64,000 nt of DNA, from the NCBI GenBank assembly GCA_005784505.1, contig VCAZ01000021.1, forward strand, positions 3,475,308-3,539,307, given 5' to 3'. The DNA is from Bagarius yarrelli. Lineage: Eukaryota > Chordata > Actinopteri > Siluriformes > Sisoridae. Position numbers and translations under genes: made by a program. Of this stretch, positions 47,301 through 58,128 are shown piece after piece (position 1 is the first letter of the stretch; every line of letters starts with the position of its first letter). The notes under the pieces are model-generated. The model saw only the letters and a program-made list of their open reading frames with translations. It was not told the DNA's origin and ran no database searches.

Positions 47301-50300
47301 AATGTATACATTTCAGCTGTAATAAACTATGTATAAACATTCTGACTGATGTTTGTTTTTGTCCTGACACACAGAACAATAAGCTATTTTACTAATGTAA
47401 TCCCTATTTGAGATACTTTACTACCTTCCTATACAGGAAAAAGATTCATCCAAATCTTCCTTCTCACCTGCTCTTTTGTTTCCTCCAGTGACATTCGTTC
47501 CTCCATCTCTTTCGTCCTTTTCCTTTCTTCTTCCTCTTTCATTTTCTGCTCCATCATTTTATCCACCTCCTCCTCCTCTGCAAGCAAGTCAAGCAAACAA
47601 GTGAAAAACTTTTTTTTATTAAAATAGCGCTAATGAAAATTCAGGCAGTGTTCCAGTTGCAAAAAGGTGGAAAATATCTGAGTAGATCTAATCTAGATAG
47701 AAATAGTCTTCGGTTACCTCCGTAACCTCGGTTCCCTGAGAGAGGTATCGAGACATCACCGAGTATCCTCTACAGGGAAATTCCCTACCTTCACTTTCCT
47801 TATGGAGATTTTTTGCCTCACTCCAGTGCATTAGACTGACCTATTAAAGCCTGTATGCAAATGAGCAATAAGCACATGCTGCTGTTTAAGGCGGCGCAGG
47901 GCGGCAGTATTCAGAATCTGATCCTGAACATTACTCGCAACTTTCTGCGAGTGCGGCAATGACTGCAATGTCTTGTTCCCGCTCTCAGGGGACCAAGGTT
48001 ACAGAAGTGACCGGATACATTTTTTTCCAGCTTCACTCAACATTGCGGATCATTCGCTACAGGAACAGTGTTCAATCACGCTGTGTGAGCAAACACGTGT
48101 AACAGGAAAAATCCACTGTTCATAAACCAATAGCCCCTTCTCTGGAGAACTACAGCTAAGCCTAGAAAATAAGCTGTTTGGCTGCAAAAGCTGGGCAGAA
48201 ATAGACTGCACTAAACAGCAGGCACCGAGTATGGTGGAGCTAAACATATCTCCAGAAAACTGTGCTGAAGACAGATGATGTACCGCGATAAATAACTTGC
48301 ACTAAACAGGACAGTAACTAAAGTATCTGAGCCACTAGAGAAGGAACCGCTAGCTTGTAGAACCTCGCAACAGTATTCTGTAAAGGCCAACCTGCCAAAA
48401 GGAAAATATCCTGAATGGACGTGCCTTTAGCCCACGTCCAGGGGGACGCAATAGCTCTAATGAAGTGCGCTTTAATGCTGACAGGGCAGTTCACGCTCCA
48501 AGTCGCATAAGAAGATCTGATGGCTTCCAAAATCCAGTGAAAGGTCTCTACTTAGAGACTGCTCGCCCTCTCATGACACCACCATAGGGTGCAAAAGGAG
48601 GTTGGAAAAAGAGCTTCCAGCACCAACTCCAGGTCCCGAAGCGGTACTGAGGGCGAACAAGGGGGGTGAGCCACTGTAAGAAATTTAAGTACGAGCGCAT
48701 GCTTGCCAATCATTTGCCCATCTATAGGGGAACGAAAAGCAGCAATGGCTGCTATGTACACCTTGAGAGTGGAGGGCAGGGACCCACTATCTAGCCTTTG
48801 CTAAAGAAAGCTGAGCATATTTGACACGGAGCAGCTGTTTAAGTCAAGGTGGGGGGACTTCAGCTCCCTCAGACCTGGAAACCACGGACGATTTGGCAGT
48901 TTCAGAGCTGATCTTGGCTAAAAGGGTCAGGACTTTTACCAGGGAAGAATGCATACAGCCTAGCCATCGGCCAGCATCACAGCATCTCCCCCAGCGAGAA
49001 GTGGGACAGTTGAAAGTACAGCTGACAATGCGCATTCTTGCTCGGGGCAAACAGGTCCACCTCCGCCTGCCTGAGGCGGCTCCAGATCATCTGGACAGAC
49101 ATAGGATGAAGCCTCCACTCCTCCTGGGAATTCTCCCCCTCAAGAGCAAATCTGTGCAGACAGTTTACCAACCTTGGGTCGATGCCTCTGGAGTGACAGC
49201 CTTAGAGCGCCGACATGTCTGCGAGTGACCATGATGCGCATGCTGCTTCGCGTCCAGGTTTTCCTCGTGACCCTTGCTTTAAGCCAAAAACTGCAGCTGC
49301 CTCATATGTAGAAGGCCCCTATGACAGAAAGCTGAGGCTGAGGCCATCAGACCCTAGAGCCTCTAGAAGGTCGCCAAACTTTCATAGCTGCCCTGCCTTA
49401 AAAAGTAAGGTAAGATGGATAACATGACCGTTTTGCGCTGCTGAAACATGTCAGCATGCATCTCCAGTGAGTTGAAACATACTCCAGATATCTTGTGGAC
49501 TGACTTAGTTCGAGGACGCACTTCTGCATGTTCACGCACAGGCTCAGCGACTTGAAGTGGCAGAGCAGCGCATGGCTGAGGGGTGGGGGTTTACTGCATC
49601 TATGCACTTGGAAAATACACGCGGAGCTGGAGCCAACCCAAAGGAGAGGGCTCAGTACTGGTTTGCCAAATCTTTGAAGGCAAACCCGAGAAAGCACATG
49701 TGATGTGGAGCGAGCGATCTGAAAGTGACAGTAAGCCTTTAGGGTCCAGAGTCGCGAACCAGTCCCCGGGGCGTATTTGCGCCAGGATCTGTTTTGACAT
49801 TAACATCCTGAAAGATCATTTGAAAAGTGCTCTGTTTACCGTTCCAAGGTCCAAAATCAGAGCTTTGGCCTCGTACTCCTGCCTCTTCTCGCTGGCATCA
49901 GGAAGAAGGGGGGGGGGGATTTTGTATATCGCCTTATATACTCTTTAAACGACGGCATGTGCTTATTTGCATACAGAGGTCAATAGGCCAGTCTAATGCA
50001 CAGGAGTGAGCCAAAAATGTTTAGAAGGAACGTGTAGGTAAGGAATTTTTCTGTAGCTCGGCAATGTCGATTGAAGCTTGAAAGGGAACTGGTTGTTATA
50101 ACCAAAATAATGCTGCAAAAAATTTTTTGAACAAAATTTAGGTTCCATATTATAGGCTAATGTGCAATTGTGTAAACTCTGAGTTTAATTCCTGTTTCCT
50201 ATTAGGAGTGTGTGGTATGACCAACATTCTACATTACTGTATGAACCATTGTATTTGACTGTAACTAATTTATTTTAGAATAAAAGTTTATTATATAATT

Positions 50301-51581
50301 AAATATTTCCTTACCTTTTTTCCCTTTTATTTGGGCCTTAAAATATGAAATTCCACTGTGTCACATTTCACAGTTGTGAGGACAAACATCATTATTATAA
50401 AATTTTATTAACATCTTGTCACTGGTATAAAATAAATACCAATTAAATAAAAAGGCAAAATTTTAAATAAACTCTCAACATGTCCCTTAGTTTCACTTGA
50501 AGCGTCTTTAGAGCTTACACAATTTTTAATTCATAGTAAGCTTTTGGGCAGACACTCTTTAGTATTTGTTATCAATGACTGACATGATGACTGTCGGAGG
50601 AATAGGTGTGCAGAAGATCAGGGGAGTTACTGAAACAACTTGTAAAATTACTATACTATACAGTTTGCATGCTTGTGAATTGAAAGTGAACGTAAAATGG
50701 TACGCACGCATTTAAAATCGATTTTAATAACGCATATTGATAGAGGCGCCCCGATTCCACATTAAAAAAACACAATTACTTTAGTATATTTATGAGAGAA
50801 TGCATAATCATTTTTAAAAATATGCATGCGAGTTAGCCACGCCCACTTTACATTTACCTTGCGTTATACACAGAATTTTAAAAAAACCTATTAAGATTGA
50901 TCATTTATTCTGAGGAATTGATATATAGCATTATACTAACCAGTTCTAATTAACATTAATTTGTATTAATTCCCAGTAATTTGCATTTACTCCAATTTAT
51001 TCTAACGGAAAGTTTTCAGCCTGGAATTTGCCTAGGAGCAGAACAAGCAGGGTCAGAAATATCAAGGTCACATGTGACTAAATCTAAAAGAATGTTGCAC
51101 ACAGTAAAAGACGGATTACAGGTTAAAAGTTAGTAATGTAATGTTAGTAAGGTAATGTTTCTGCACTGTACTACACTGCACAGTTGCTTTTACATCATCA
51201 TATTTAGATTTATATTATTCTTATTGAGTCATTCTTTATTCCTCACAGATTTGCAGTCACAACTTTTTGGCCAGTAGGTTTCTGCTATTATAGTTCTTTT
51301 ACTTCTATTTTAATCTATTATTTTAATTTTATCTCTAGTTTATTTTTGCATTTAGATTGCTTTCTCTTCTCATAAGCACAGACAAAAAAAGAACACTTTT
51401 ACTGTGTGTCGTACTGTATATGGTTTAGGCTGTGGTAGCAAAGGGTCAAGTGTAAACACACACAACATGATGTACAGACCACTTCACCTTGTCTCTTGCG
51501 CTCTCTTTCTCTCATGATGTGTTTGTGTAAAGCTCTGGCCATGGCGTTGGACAGTTTCGGTCTCTCCAACAGAGCAGGCAT
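41374..51581 (-). CDS. gps2: gps2, G-protein pathway suppressor 2
   Basis: Core subunit of the NCoR/SMRT-HDAC3 co-repressor complex; in mammals it also inhibits Ubc13 and moves from mitochondria to nucleus. Exons: 51581-51488, 47577-47468, 45080-44968, 44858-44779, 44579-44503, 44397-44223, 43196-43113, 43002-42926, 42085-41990, 41466-41374, giving 332 aa (human 327) with all phases matching. The start MPALLERPKLSNAMARALHK is nearly identical to mammals. A highly charged coiled coil follows (EEEEVDKMMEQKMKEEEERK, then KHQLFLQLKKVLHEEEKRR), the part that binds NCoR/SMRT and TBL1. The second half is low-complexity and rich in Pro, Gln, Ser and His, with the conserved KQLEHANQQSGFTDS. It ends QRFYHHSK (human PRFYHK). 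Intron 1 is about 3.9 kb and carries a DIRS-type element. Next to eif5a, as in human. Confidence 0.96.
42130..42317 (-). repeat. tRNA-derived SINE copy
   Basis: Inverted copy of the 8836-9030 family: TATTCAGAGTGACTTACATT, ACCGAGCAATTAGGGGTTAA, GGGGCCCAGCAGGGGTAACT, AGAATCAAACC and CACCTTAACCGCTATGCTAC. It lies in gps2 intron 9. Confidence 0.8.
45590..46065. repeat. Diverged periodic repeat in gps2 intron 2
   Basis: Three to four degenerate units recur at 105-145 base spacing. Each has a TCACTCTCCACCCCATG-like opening (45716, 45823, 45967) and later a GTTTGTGC / TTGTGCTG phrase. No family was recognised and there is no coding frame. Confidence 0.55.
46070..46290 (-). repeat. SINE-like repeat (family A), tail missing
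   Basis: Inverted copy of 20449-20725: CAGAGCGACGTACGAAGTG, TTTTGAGTCTCATCATTAAACAGC, TCAACACTGATA and GTCTCTTGAAGACAGCCAGT. Confidence 0.7.
46730..46895 (-). repeat. tRNA-derived SINE copy (diverged)
   Basis: CATTTATACAACTAAGCAAT, GGCTCCCAACAGCGGCAACT and CCAACACCTTAACCACTGAT mark an old inverted copy of the 8836-9030 family. Confidence 0.65.
47712..50102 (-). mobile_element. DIRS-type (tyrosine recombinase) retroelement, decayed
   Basis: Minus-strand order fits DIRS elements. Reverse transcriptase pieces come first (LMSKQILAQIRPGDWFATLD, about 49806-49600). RNase H-region pieces follow (LEGENSQEEWRLHPMSVQMI, about 49171-48977). Last come tyrosine recombinase pieces (about 48761-48318) with the HxxR box in AHFIRAIAS and the putative nucleophile Tyr in ARFYKL. 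The ends are inverted: 47712-47900 matches the reverse complement of about 49935-50102 in ordered blocks (TGCATTAGACTGRCCTATT, TGTATGCAAAT, AAGCACATGC). At 2.4 kb with stops and frame shifts it is internally deleted and inactive. It occupies gps2 intron 1. Confidence 0.85.
50565..50850. repeat. Unclassified dispersed repeat, copy 2
   Basis: Partner of 27470-27810 in the same orientation. The clearest block is GCGAGTTAGCCACGCC near its end. Confidence 0.7.
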
Positions 51582-51608
51582 GGTGACTGGGAGCGGAGGT
51601 GCCAGCTA

Positions 51609-51643
51609 CACAACAAACAAACAAACAAACAAACAAACAAACA
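51609..51643. repeat. CAAA microsatellite
   Basis: ACAAACAAACAA repeat 30 bases upstream of the gps2 start, in the 5' UTR or intron. Confidence 0.95.
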
Positions 51644-51839
51644 CACTTCACACTCAACACCACAATCACAAAATACACATACTTCAGAGATTACATTTCT
51701 CTTCCTACTGTTCATCACTGAACCTTAAGGATGATTTTTAACAACAAAAAACAGCTAGCGAGCGAGCTTTTTTCAAACGTTTTTAAAAATCTGGCTTCAG
51801 GGAGTCAACAATCAAATTTATTAAAACAGAAAAACTTAC

Positions 51840-51990
51840 TTTCTCGGTGCGTTACTTCCTTTAAAAAAAAACAACAATCGACTGACAATATTAATAAGTG
51901 TGGATCAATAGTAGCTTTGAGTTGTTGTATGCAACTACTTCCGATGTCATGTTGAACTTCTGATTTCCGCTTCCGGCACGCATAATAATA
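51840..51990 (-). promoter_or_regulatory. gps2: gps2 promoter and candidate non-coding exon
   Basis: Reading the minus strand, clustered ETS-type cores (GGAAGC and GGAAG at about 51938-51976) precede a donor GAAA|GTAAGT at 51840/51839. This suggests a short non-coding first exon about 260 bases before the ATG exon. No TATA box was seen. Confidence 0.45.
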
Positions 51991-52022
51991 CACGTTATCT
52001 ATAAAATAAACATAATCTTATA

Positions 52023-52026
<4 letters not shown>

Positions 52027-52091
<65 letters not shown>

Positions 52092-52107
52092 TATATATAT
52101 ATATATC
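52027..52107. repeat. AT microsatellite
   Basis: Nearly pure (AT)n run of about 80 bases beside the gps2 promoter. Confidence 0.97.
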
Positions 52108-52273
52108 CACATAACAATACGTCCGCTTTTTAAATGCTAATCCTACATTTTATTTCCCTACAGCCGCGTTTTATTTTTACTCACTAATTTCAGATGCGCC
52201 ATCTATTGGAAATTGAAAATTACTGCAGGACCACGTTCTGATATCTCTGAGCCAGAGGACAACGCACTCTCCT

Positions 52274-52440
52274 TTGACGTTTGGCAGACGCATTTATCCA
52301 GAGCGAGTTACGTTCATCTCTTTATAAGACTGAGCAATTTGGGGTTAAGGGCCTTGTTTAGGGGCCCACGGTGGTGGTTGGTGGTGTTGGGAATCAAAAC
52401 CTGGTCATTTAGCCCAACAACTTAACCACTAAGCTTCCCA
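52274..52440 (-). repeat. tRNA-derived SINE copy
   Basis: GACGTTTGGCAGACGCATTT, ATCCAGAGCGAGTTACG, GGGGTTAAGGGCCTTGTTTA and GGGAATCAAAACCTGG (inverted B-box region). Same family as the next entry and in the same direction. Confidence 0.8.
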
Positions 52441-52449
52441 AAAACTGAC

Positions 52450-52640
52450 ATTACATTTACAGCATTTGGCAGACACCCTTATCCAAAGCGATTTACATTT
52501 ATTTCTTTTCTTATACAACTGAGCAATTAGGGGGTTACAGGCTTTGCTTAGAAGCCCACAGTAATGGTTTGGTGGTGCTGGGAATTGAACCCTGGTCTTT
52601 GGCCAAAATCTTAACCACTAAGCCACCACTTCCCACCTTT
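52450..52640 (-). repeat. tRNA-derived SINE copy
   Basis: ACATTTACAGCATTTGGCAG, CTTATCCAAAGCGATTTACA, TACAACTGAGCAATTAGGGG, GGGAATTGAACCCTGGTC and CTTAACCACTAAGCCACCAC. The B-box is well kept. Confidence 0.85.
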
Positions 52641-55080
52641 TACATTTATTTCTGAAAAAGTACATTTCAATGAGTAAGCTTCTTAAATAAAAAAAAACAT
52701 ACACATAATATGGAAATTAAATTAGTTGAAAATGTTGAAATTTTATTTACCGCTACTGACAAATTAGAGATACCAGTTAGCCTACAATGCATATCTTTGA
52801 ACTGGGAAGAAAACCAGAGTATCCAGATGAAATCCAGGACCACATGCAAACTTTGTGTGCATCAGTTTTTGTCCTGGTTGTATTCTTTATGTTCATGAAT
52901 CCAATATCGTCTACAAACAGTGGGAAAGACAGAAAATAAAAAAGATAAACATCAATATAAAAAAAGGAAAAATTATGCATGTATATTCATTGTAAAGGTC
53001 AGTAAATCTACTACTCCTGCATAGTCAACTTTTAATATTATATGAAAACTCAATCTATGATTTATTATTTAAATCTTAAAACGTATTTGCATCTTCTCCC
53101 TATGTATAATGTAGTATTTGGCATCTTCAGCATCTCAGTTTTCTTTATTAACTTTATTGTTTAGGCCCCAGTAACTGTACACTGTAACGTTGTCATGTGA
53201 CACAAGACCACACCCTAACACTGGCTTTAAGTCGGTAAAATATTCATATCTAAATGCACTGCTGTAAACAGGTCAGTGATTGTTGTCTGGGGTATCTAAG
53301 CTAATAAAGGTAAATGAAAGGAAGCTATATAGAACACTGAGCTCTATATAAACAAAAATATTGGGACACTTTACATCAGAATTACATTTAGATCTGTTTC
53401 TATTCCCGATTTAGTCTCTGCTGAGTCCTTTCTGTAAGACTACATAATTAAAAATGCATGTCTCATTGGTGCGAAATCATGGGGTTGATGCAAACATCAA
53501 ACAGAAAATTGACCTTACAAAGCATGAGCTGAGGAAAATAACATAAGCTTTAGATAGTTTTCAAAATAAGGTCATAAAATTATCATAGATAATATATAGC
53601 AAAAAACCTTTAACGGAAACATGGATATGGTATACTATTTACATAAAAATACCCTTAATATATATACATGTACAGAGCCAATGAAATGCATTTTTTGCAT
53701 ATCCCATCTTAGTAATTTGGGGTCAGGGTGCAGGGTCAGCTATGATACAGCGCCCCTGGAGCAGGAAGGGTTAAGGATCTTGCTCAAGGACCCAACAGTG
53801 GTTGGCTTGCCAGTGGTGGGGCTTGAAATGAAATGAAATGCTCTTTGAAATTTGGAATAGAGAATAAAATGTTTTTTTTAAAAATTGTGTTATAAATGTG
53901 AACATAAATAAACAGGGAGCCTAACTCTAACTAACTTTTGTAATAAATATATTTGTAAGCCTAAATTAATTATATTTGCTGTCCCAATCACACAAAGGTC
54001 ATATCCCAATTACCCGAATGTTACCACAAACAATTGTTTTGGATCAGTTTACATAAAAGTATATTTCACCCCTCATGAAATGTATCATTTGTTGGGCTTA
54101 TGTTTTTTTTATTTTTTTAATTATAGCAAGAAAGCTTACAAAAGCTTACCAATCACTACTGCTGGCCCATTGTGGGGCCCACATGTGTAAAGCACAAAAA
54201 AGACAATTTCAACATTTCTGTGTATGAATGTGTATTTGATTGTAACATATTCAACATACATGCGTAAAAATATTTTTTAATATTTATACAATTTATTACT
54301 ATAGAGATCACACTACTGAGAACTTGACAAAATTATAGAATATGCAATTCTAATAAGCAATTAAACCAATAACTAATAATTAAACTTTAATAAATGCTAA
54401 GGGCATCACTAAAATGGGACATTTTTTAAAGTTTATATCAAACGTGAGCAATTTCGAGAGACATGTGTCTATGTGAAATCTGTTTATGAGCACTGTGATC
54501 TTTACGGCACTCCAGTTCCCCCAGTATATTGCAGGAGGTGTTATGCAAATTTGAGTCTGCTGTGTGTTTCTAATCTTCTATACTTTTTTTTTATACTGTT
54601 GCTTTTCAGCTACTTGTCAAGTTTAAGTTATACAGAGATAAAGTTCCCTCTAATTTTTTTATATACATATTTTCTTTTACTTTATTTATACTGTATTGTC
54701 ACAATATATATATAAACTGCCTGGGGGCCTGGCACAGGGGGACAGCTGTCCCAGGCGCAGCCTCTGGGGGCGCCAAATTGGTGTTACATAATAGCGAATG
54801 AATTTCAGAGTGAAATGTTTTACCCAATTATATCTTCAAAGTACAGTTGTTGCCCTAATTATTTTACTGATTTCATCCTACTCATATCCAAAAATATGCA
54901 GTGTAATGTAGGTTTTTCAGGAAAGCATTTTTTGGGAAAGGCACTGAAAACCCTAGCTAAGCCTCTGATCACCTGGTGAACAGTAACAATGACAGTACAG
55001 TAACTATGATGAGTATAATATTTTTGATAAAAAAAACATTTTATAAAACCACATTTAATCAAACTATACAGACAACAACA
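52640..55080. other. Spacer between gps2 and H2A.Z, left part
   Basis: AT-rich, non-coding as far as can be seen, apart from a SINE family B copy at 53665-53830. Around 54722-54776 a short GC-rich segment (CCTGGCACAGGGGGACAGC) stands out but was not identified. Confidence 0.6.
53665..53830 (-). repeat. SINE family B copy
   Basis: ATGTACAGAGCCAATGAAAT, CATATCCCATCTTAGTAA, CAGCGCCCCTGGAGCAGG, AAGGACCCAACAGTGGTTGG. Inverted relative to 15332-15585. Confidence 0.8.
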
Positions 55081-55084
55081 TAGT

Positions 55085-55220
55085 GCCTCACAGTCATTTT
55101 TATTACTCACACGCACTTTTACGCTCCTACCATCTGGAAAGAGGTATAGTAGCATTCGGGCTCTAACAACCCAAATATGTAACAGTTTCTTTCCTCAAGC
55201 CAACAGGCTCCTAAACACAC
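55085..55220 (+). mobile_element. L2/CR1-type LINE, C-terminal end of the RT frame
   Basis: The plus strand from about 55108 translates to FTLLPSGKRYSSIRALTTQI followed by CNSFFPQANRLLN, a pattern typical of the extreme C-terminus of fish L2-type ORF2. Only this tail is left. Confidence 0.6.
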
Positions 55221-55349
55221 AGAACTGAACTAAACTACCTAAACTGACACACACACTCACTTAACATAATTCGATGTTTACAGCACCACGTAAACACACA
55301 AAAACATTCTGTTAAGCACAGAAACTTGACACAGAGACTGTCTAGACTC

Positions 55350-56402
55350 CAGAGCGGGGGTCAGCAACCTTTAACACTTGAGGCAGAGCCATTTGAGGCA
55401 GATTTCTACAAAAAAAACAAAGACTTTTTGACGTCTAAAATAAAGAAAACACTGAATATATAGAGTTTTACCTTTATAACGGCTATAAAAAAACTACTGT
55501 GTTTTGTATTTATAAAATTAACGAACTACTACAGCAAAAGTTTTGTCTACATGCAACAAAAGATATTTCGAACTCCGGAAAAACGCTGGGATGAACTATA
55601 CTGTCTCATAAAATTATCAATGTTTATATAGTCATCCTTGTATTTGTTTCATATAAAGCCAATTTAACTAATCCACTTGCAGCAAAACAGAACTGACAAC
55701 CAAAATTTAGTCGGCTCCCGTGTGCCGTCACCTTTTTATTGCGCTCCAGAAGCAGGCAGTCAGCTGTTAATCTGAAAATTAAAAGGACTATTTCACTTAA
55801 GATGGTATGATACTTAAGATGGTATGACCTTCATTTTCACACAGGATTGTAAACTGTCGTCTGTGAGGCGTGAGCTGTTGTGTTCTGTGAAGTTCTAAGA
55901 CACAGGACAGCTAGGTGGCAGTTGGACACCATGATAGCAACAGGTGGGAGGACGAAAAAGAGGATTTTGCTAGTAAAGGATTAAAGCGGTAGATTTGCTG
56001 CAATAAAAAAAAAAATCCCTGTTGTTTAAACCCCAGTTTGAGCCTCTTTGCTGTTCATTTGCAACATCACATTAGTGATGCATGTTTTTATATAATCTTA
56101 TATATTGGAGAAAACCTGCTCACATCCGTATGTGGATCTATAGATCGACAGAACTGTAAACGTTAACTGTTTCATGTTCATATAAGTGTAAGATGGCATT
56201 CTATGTGAAAGTGGGGGTGACAACAAATGTTTTGTTTTAAGCGACAAATAAGTAAACACATTTAATTTTAATAATACAAGATTACAATGGTCCTTAAACT
56301 AAAGTACTTTATTCCTCATTATTTCTTTTCCAAATCCACAAAGAGCAGCAGCTGAGGGATAAAAAAAACCACATGCCGCTCTGCAGGTTGCTGACCTAGA
56401 GT
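55350..56402. mobile_element. hAT-like non-autonomous element
   Basis: Terminal inverted 12-mers GGTCAGCAACCT (55359-55370) and AGGTTGCTGACC (56385-56396) bound about 1.04 kb without coding capacity. The flanks CTAGACTC and CTAGAGTA could be a decayed 8-bp target duplication. The right end, ATGCCGCTCTGCAGGTTGC, resembles the common hAT end type. Confidence 0.6.
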
Positions 56403-57270
56403 AATGTTTGTTTTGTTTATTTGCACGCTCCGTCATTGCACTGTTTGCACACATGCACTTTATGTGGCTAAAACAACTTCTTCTCTAGTCTTTAGCTGTG
56501 GTGTTCTTCAGTTATGCTAGCACCATAGCATTTGCTATATATGGTTCAAATGAAAATAAAGGTTCTTAAACTTTAACTTGGTCCAGGCTGCAGGTCTGTA
56601 ACAGGTCTTTCTCACAACAGCATCTAAAAAAACACAGTAAAAACAGTATCTGCCCATGTTATGACAGCAACTATACATACTGTTCAAGTCAATAAAATTT
56701 TTTCATTTATTATCCTACCTTTCCCATCTGTCATTGTCCCTTTTCCAGTGGTTGTGGTAAATTTTTTAGGGTCCTTTGCTTTTGTAGACTCAATTCTTAT
56801 CAGCTGACAGTTTAAATTCGGTTTTGATTTATCAGATTTAAGGCATGGTCACAATCTGTAGATGCTTGAAATTTTCCACAATCGTCAATCAGTGAACTCT
56901 GTGCATGTTACCATTATCAGCAAATGTCTTCGTCCGATTTTTCCTTACTGATGTGGCAAATCGTGTTTCGTTTAATGGGGTCTGTTTATTGCAAGTGCAT
57001 AACCAATCATACGAGTGCAGTTGCATTTTACGGTGGAGAATATACATATACATTGGGCTCTTCGTGTAGGACGGGGTCCCAGGTGATCGGCTGTATTACA
57101 TGTGGGATGAGCCCATACCCCAAATCATCCTTAATTCACTTTAATCAAACACGGCTCTGGATTCAAGAGCTGAGCATCACTGCCAAATGACCCACCAGCC
57201 CCACTTTGACCATAACACGTTCTAAACCTGACAGCATTACCAACCAAAACAAAAGCGTTAGAGGAAAAGT
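56402..57270. other. Spacer before the H2A.Z 3' end
   Basis: Nothing recognisable. An 88-codon open frame at 56924-57190 shows no domain, no codon bias and no splice context, so it is not called as a gene. Confidence 0.5.
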
Positions 57271-57276
57271 ATACAT

Positions 57277-57282
57277 TTTATT
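57277..57282 (-). terminator. H2A.Z polyadenylation signal (candidate)
   Basis: TTTATT on plus (AATAAA on minus), about 850 bases after the H2A.Z stop. Unlike replication-dependent histones, H2A.Z genes make polyadenylated mRNA. Confidence 0.45.
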
Positions 57283-58128
57283 GGGGAAAAAGCAGTGGAG
57301 AAAAAGTTGACAATTTTAGGTAAGAGTCTCCCCCCCAAAAAAAAAAACAAAACAAAAAAACAAAACAAAAAAACTTAACTGTAACAAAGTAATACTGCAT
57401 AACATTACACCCCTGCATCTTAGTATGCGCAATACATCTAATGTTGATATAGAGAAGCTACAACAGCAAAGGACCACAAGAAAAAAAAAAAATAGCCTAA
57501 ACATACATTAGACAATGTTCAACTGTGCCTCCAATTTTTGTTTATGATCAGAAGTGTGAGCTGCTATAGTTTTTAGCTTTACCACAAAATGTAAATCTTG
57601 TTTCTGAAACCCTCTGAACAGTAGCAAAAATAGTTTAAGAAATATGTTTGATTAACAGAGTCCTGATCTGTACTGCTATCAAATGAGCGACTGACCGTAT
57701 AACTACATTAGCATGCAGGTGTTTCTAATAAAAGTACAGAATAACTATACTACAAAATTAGTACAACTACTCAATTGTGCCTAGCCAGACCGCCAATTAA
57801 AATTTTCTCCAATTACATTAAATTGTTGCACAAACCATAAGACGACAGGACACCAGCAATTAATACAGTGCACCAAGATTTATTTGAATAAAACCCACCA
57901 GCTTTCCATGTTTAACACAAAATCACCAATTAAAAATTACAAAAGCACACTACAGTTTAAAGTCAAAAATAAAAGTTGGCTTCTCTGAAGCCATGTTTCG
58001 TTTTGTTTGTTTAAAAATACCCCAGATATGAGTAAATGCAAAAGTTGAAAACAAGGTCATGAATCTACTAAACTACACTTCCAAATTCTTCCAGAGCAAA
58101 TCCTGAAACACCCGATTCGCCGGAACAA

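Noticed and set aside
48821..49228. 135-codon plus-strand open frame
   Set aside because: It is the reverse strand of the DIRS element's RNase H / recombinase region.
56924..57190. 88-codon plus-strand open frame
   Set aside because: No recognisable domain, no exon context and no conservation evidence; a chance frame of this length is expected in 64 kb.
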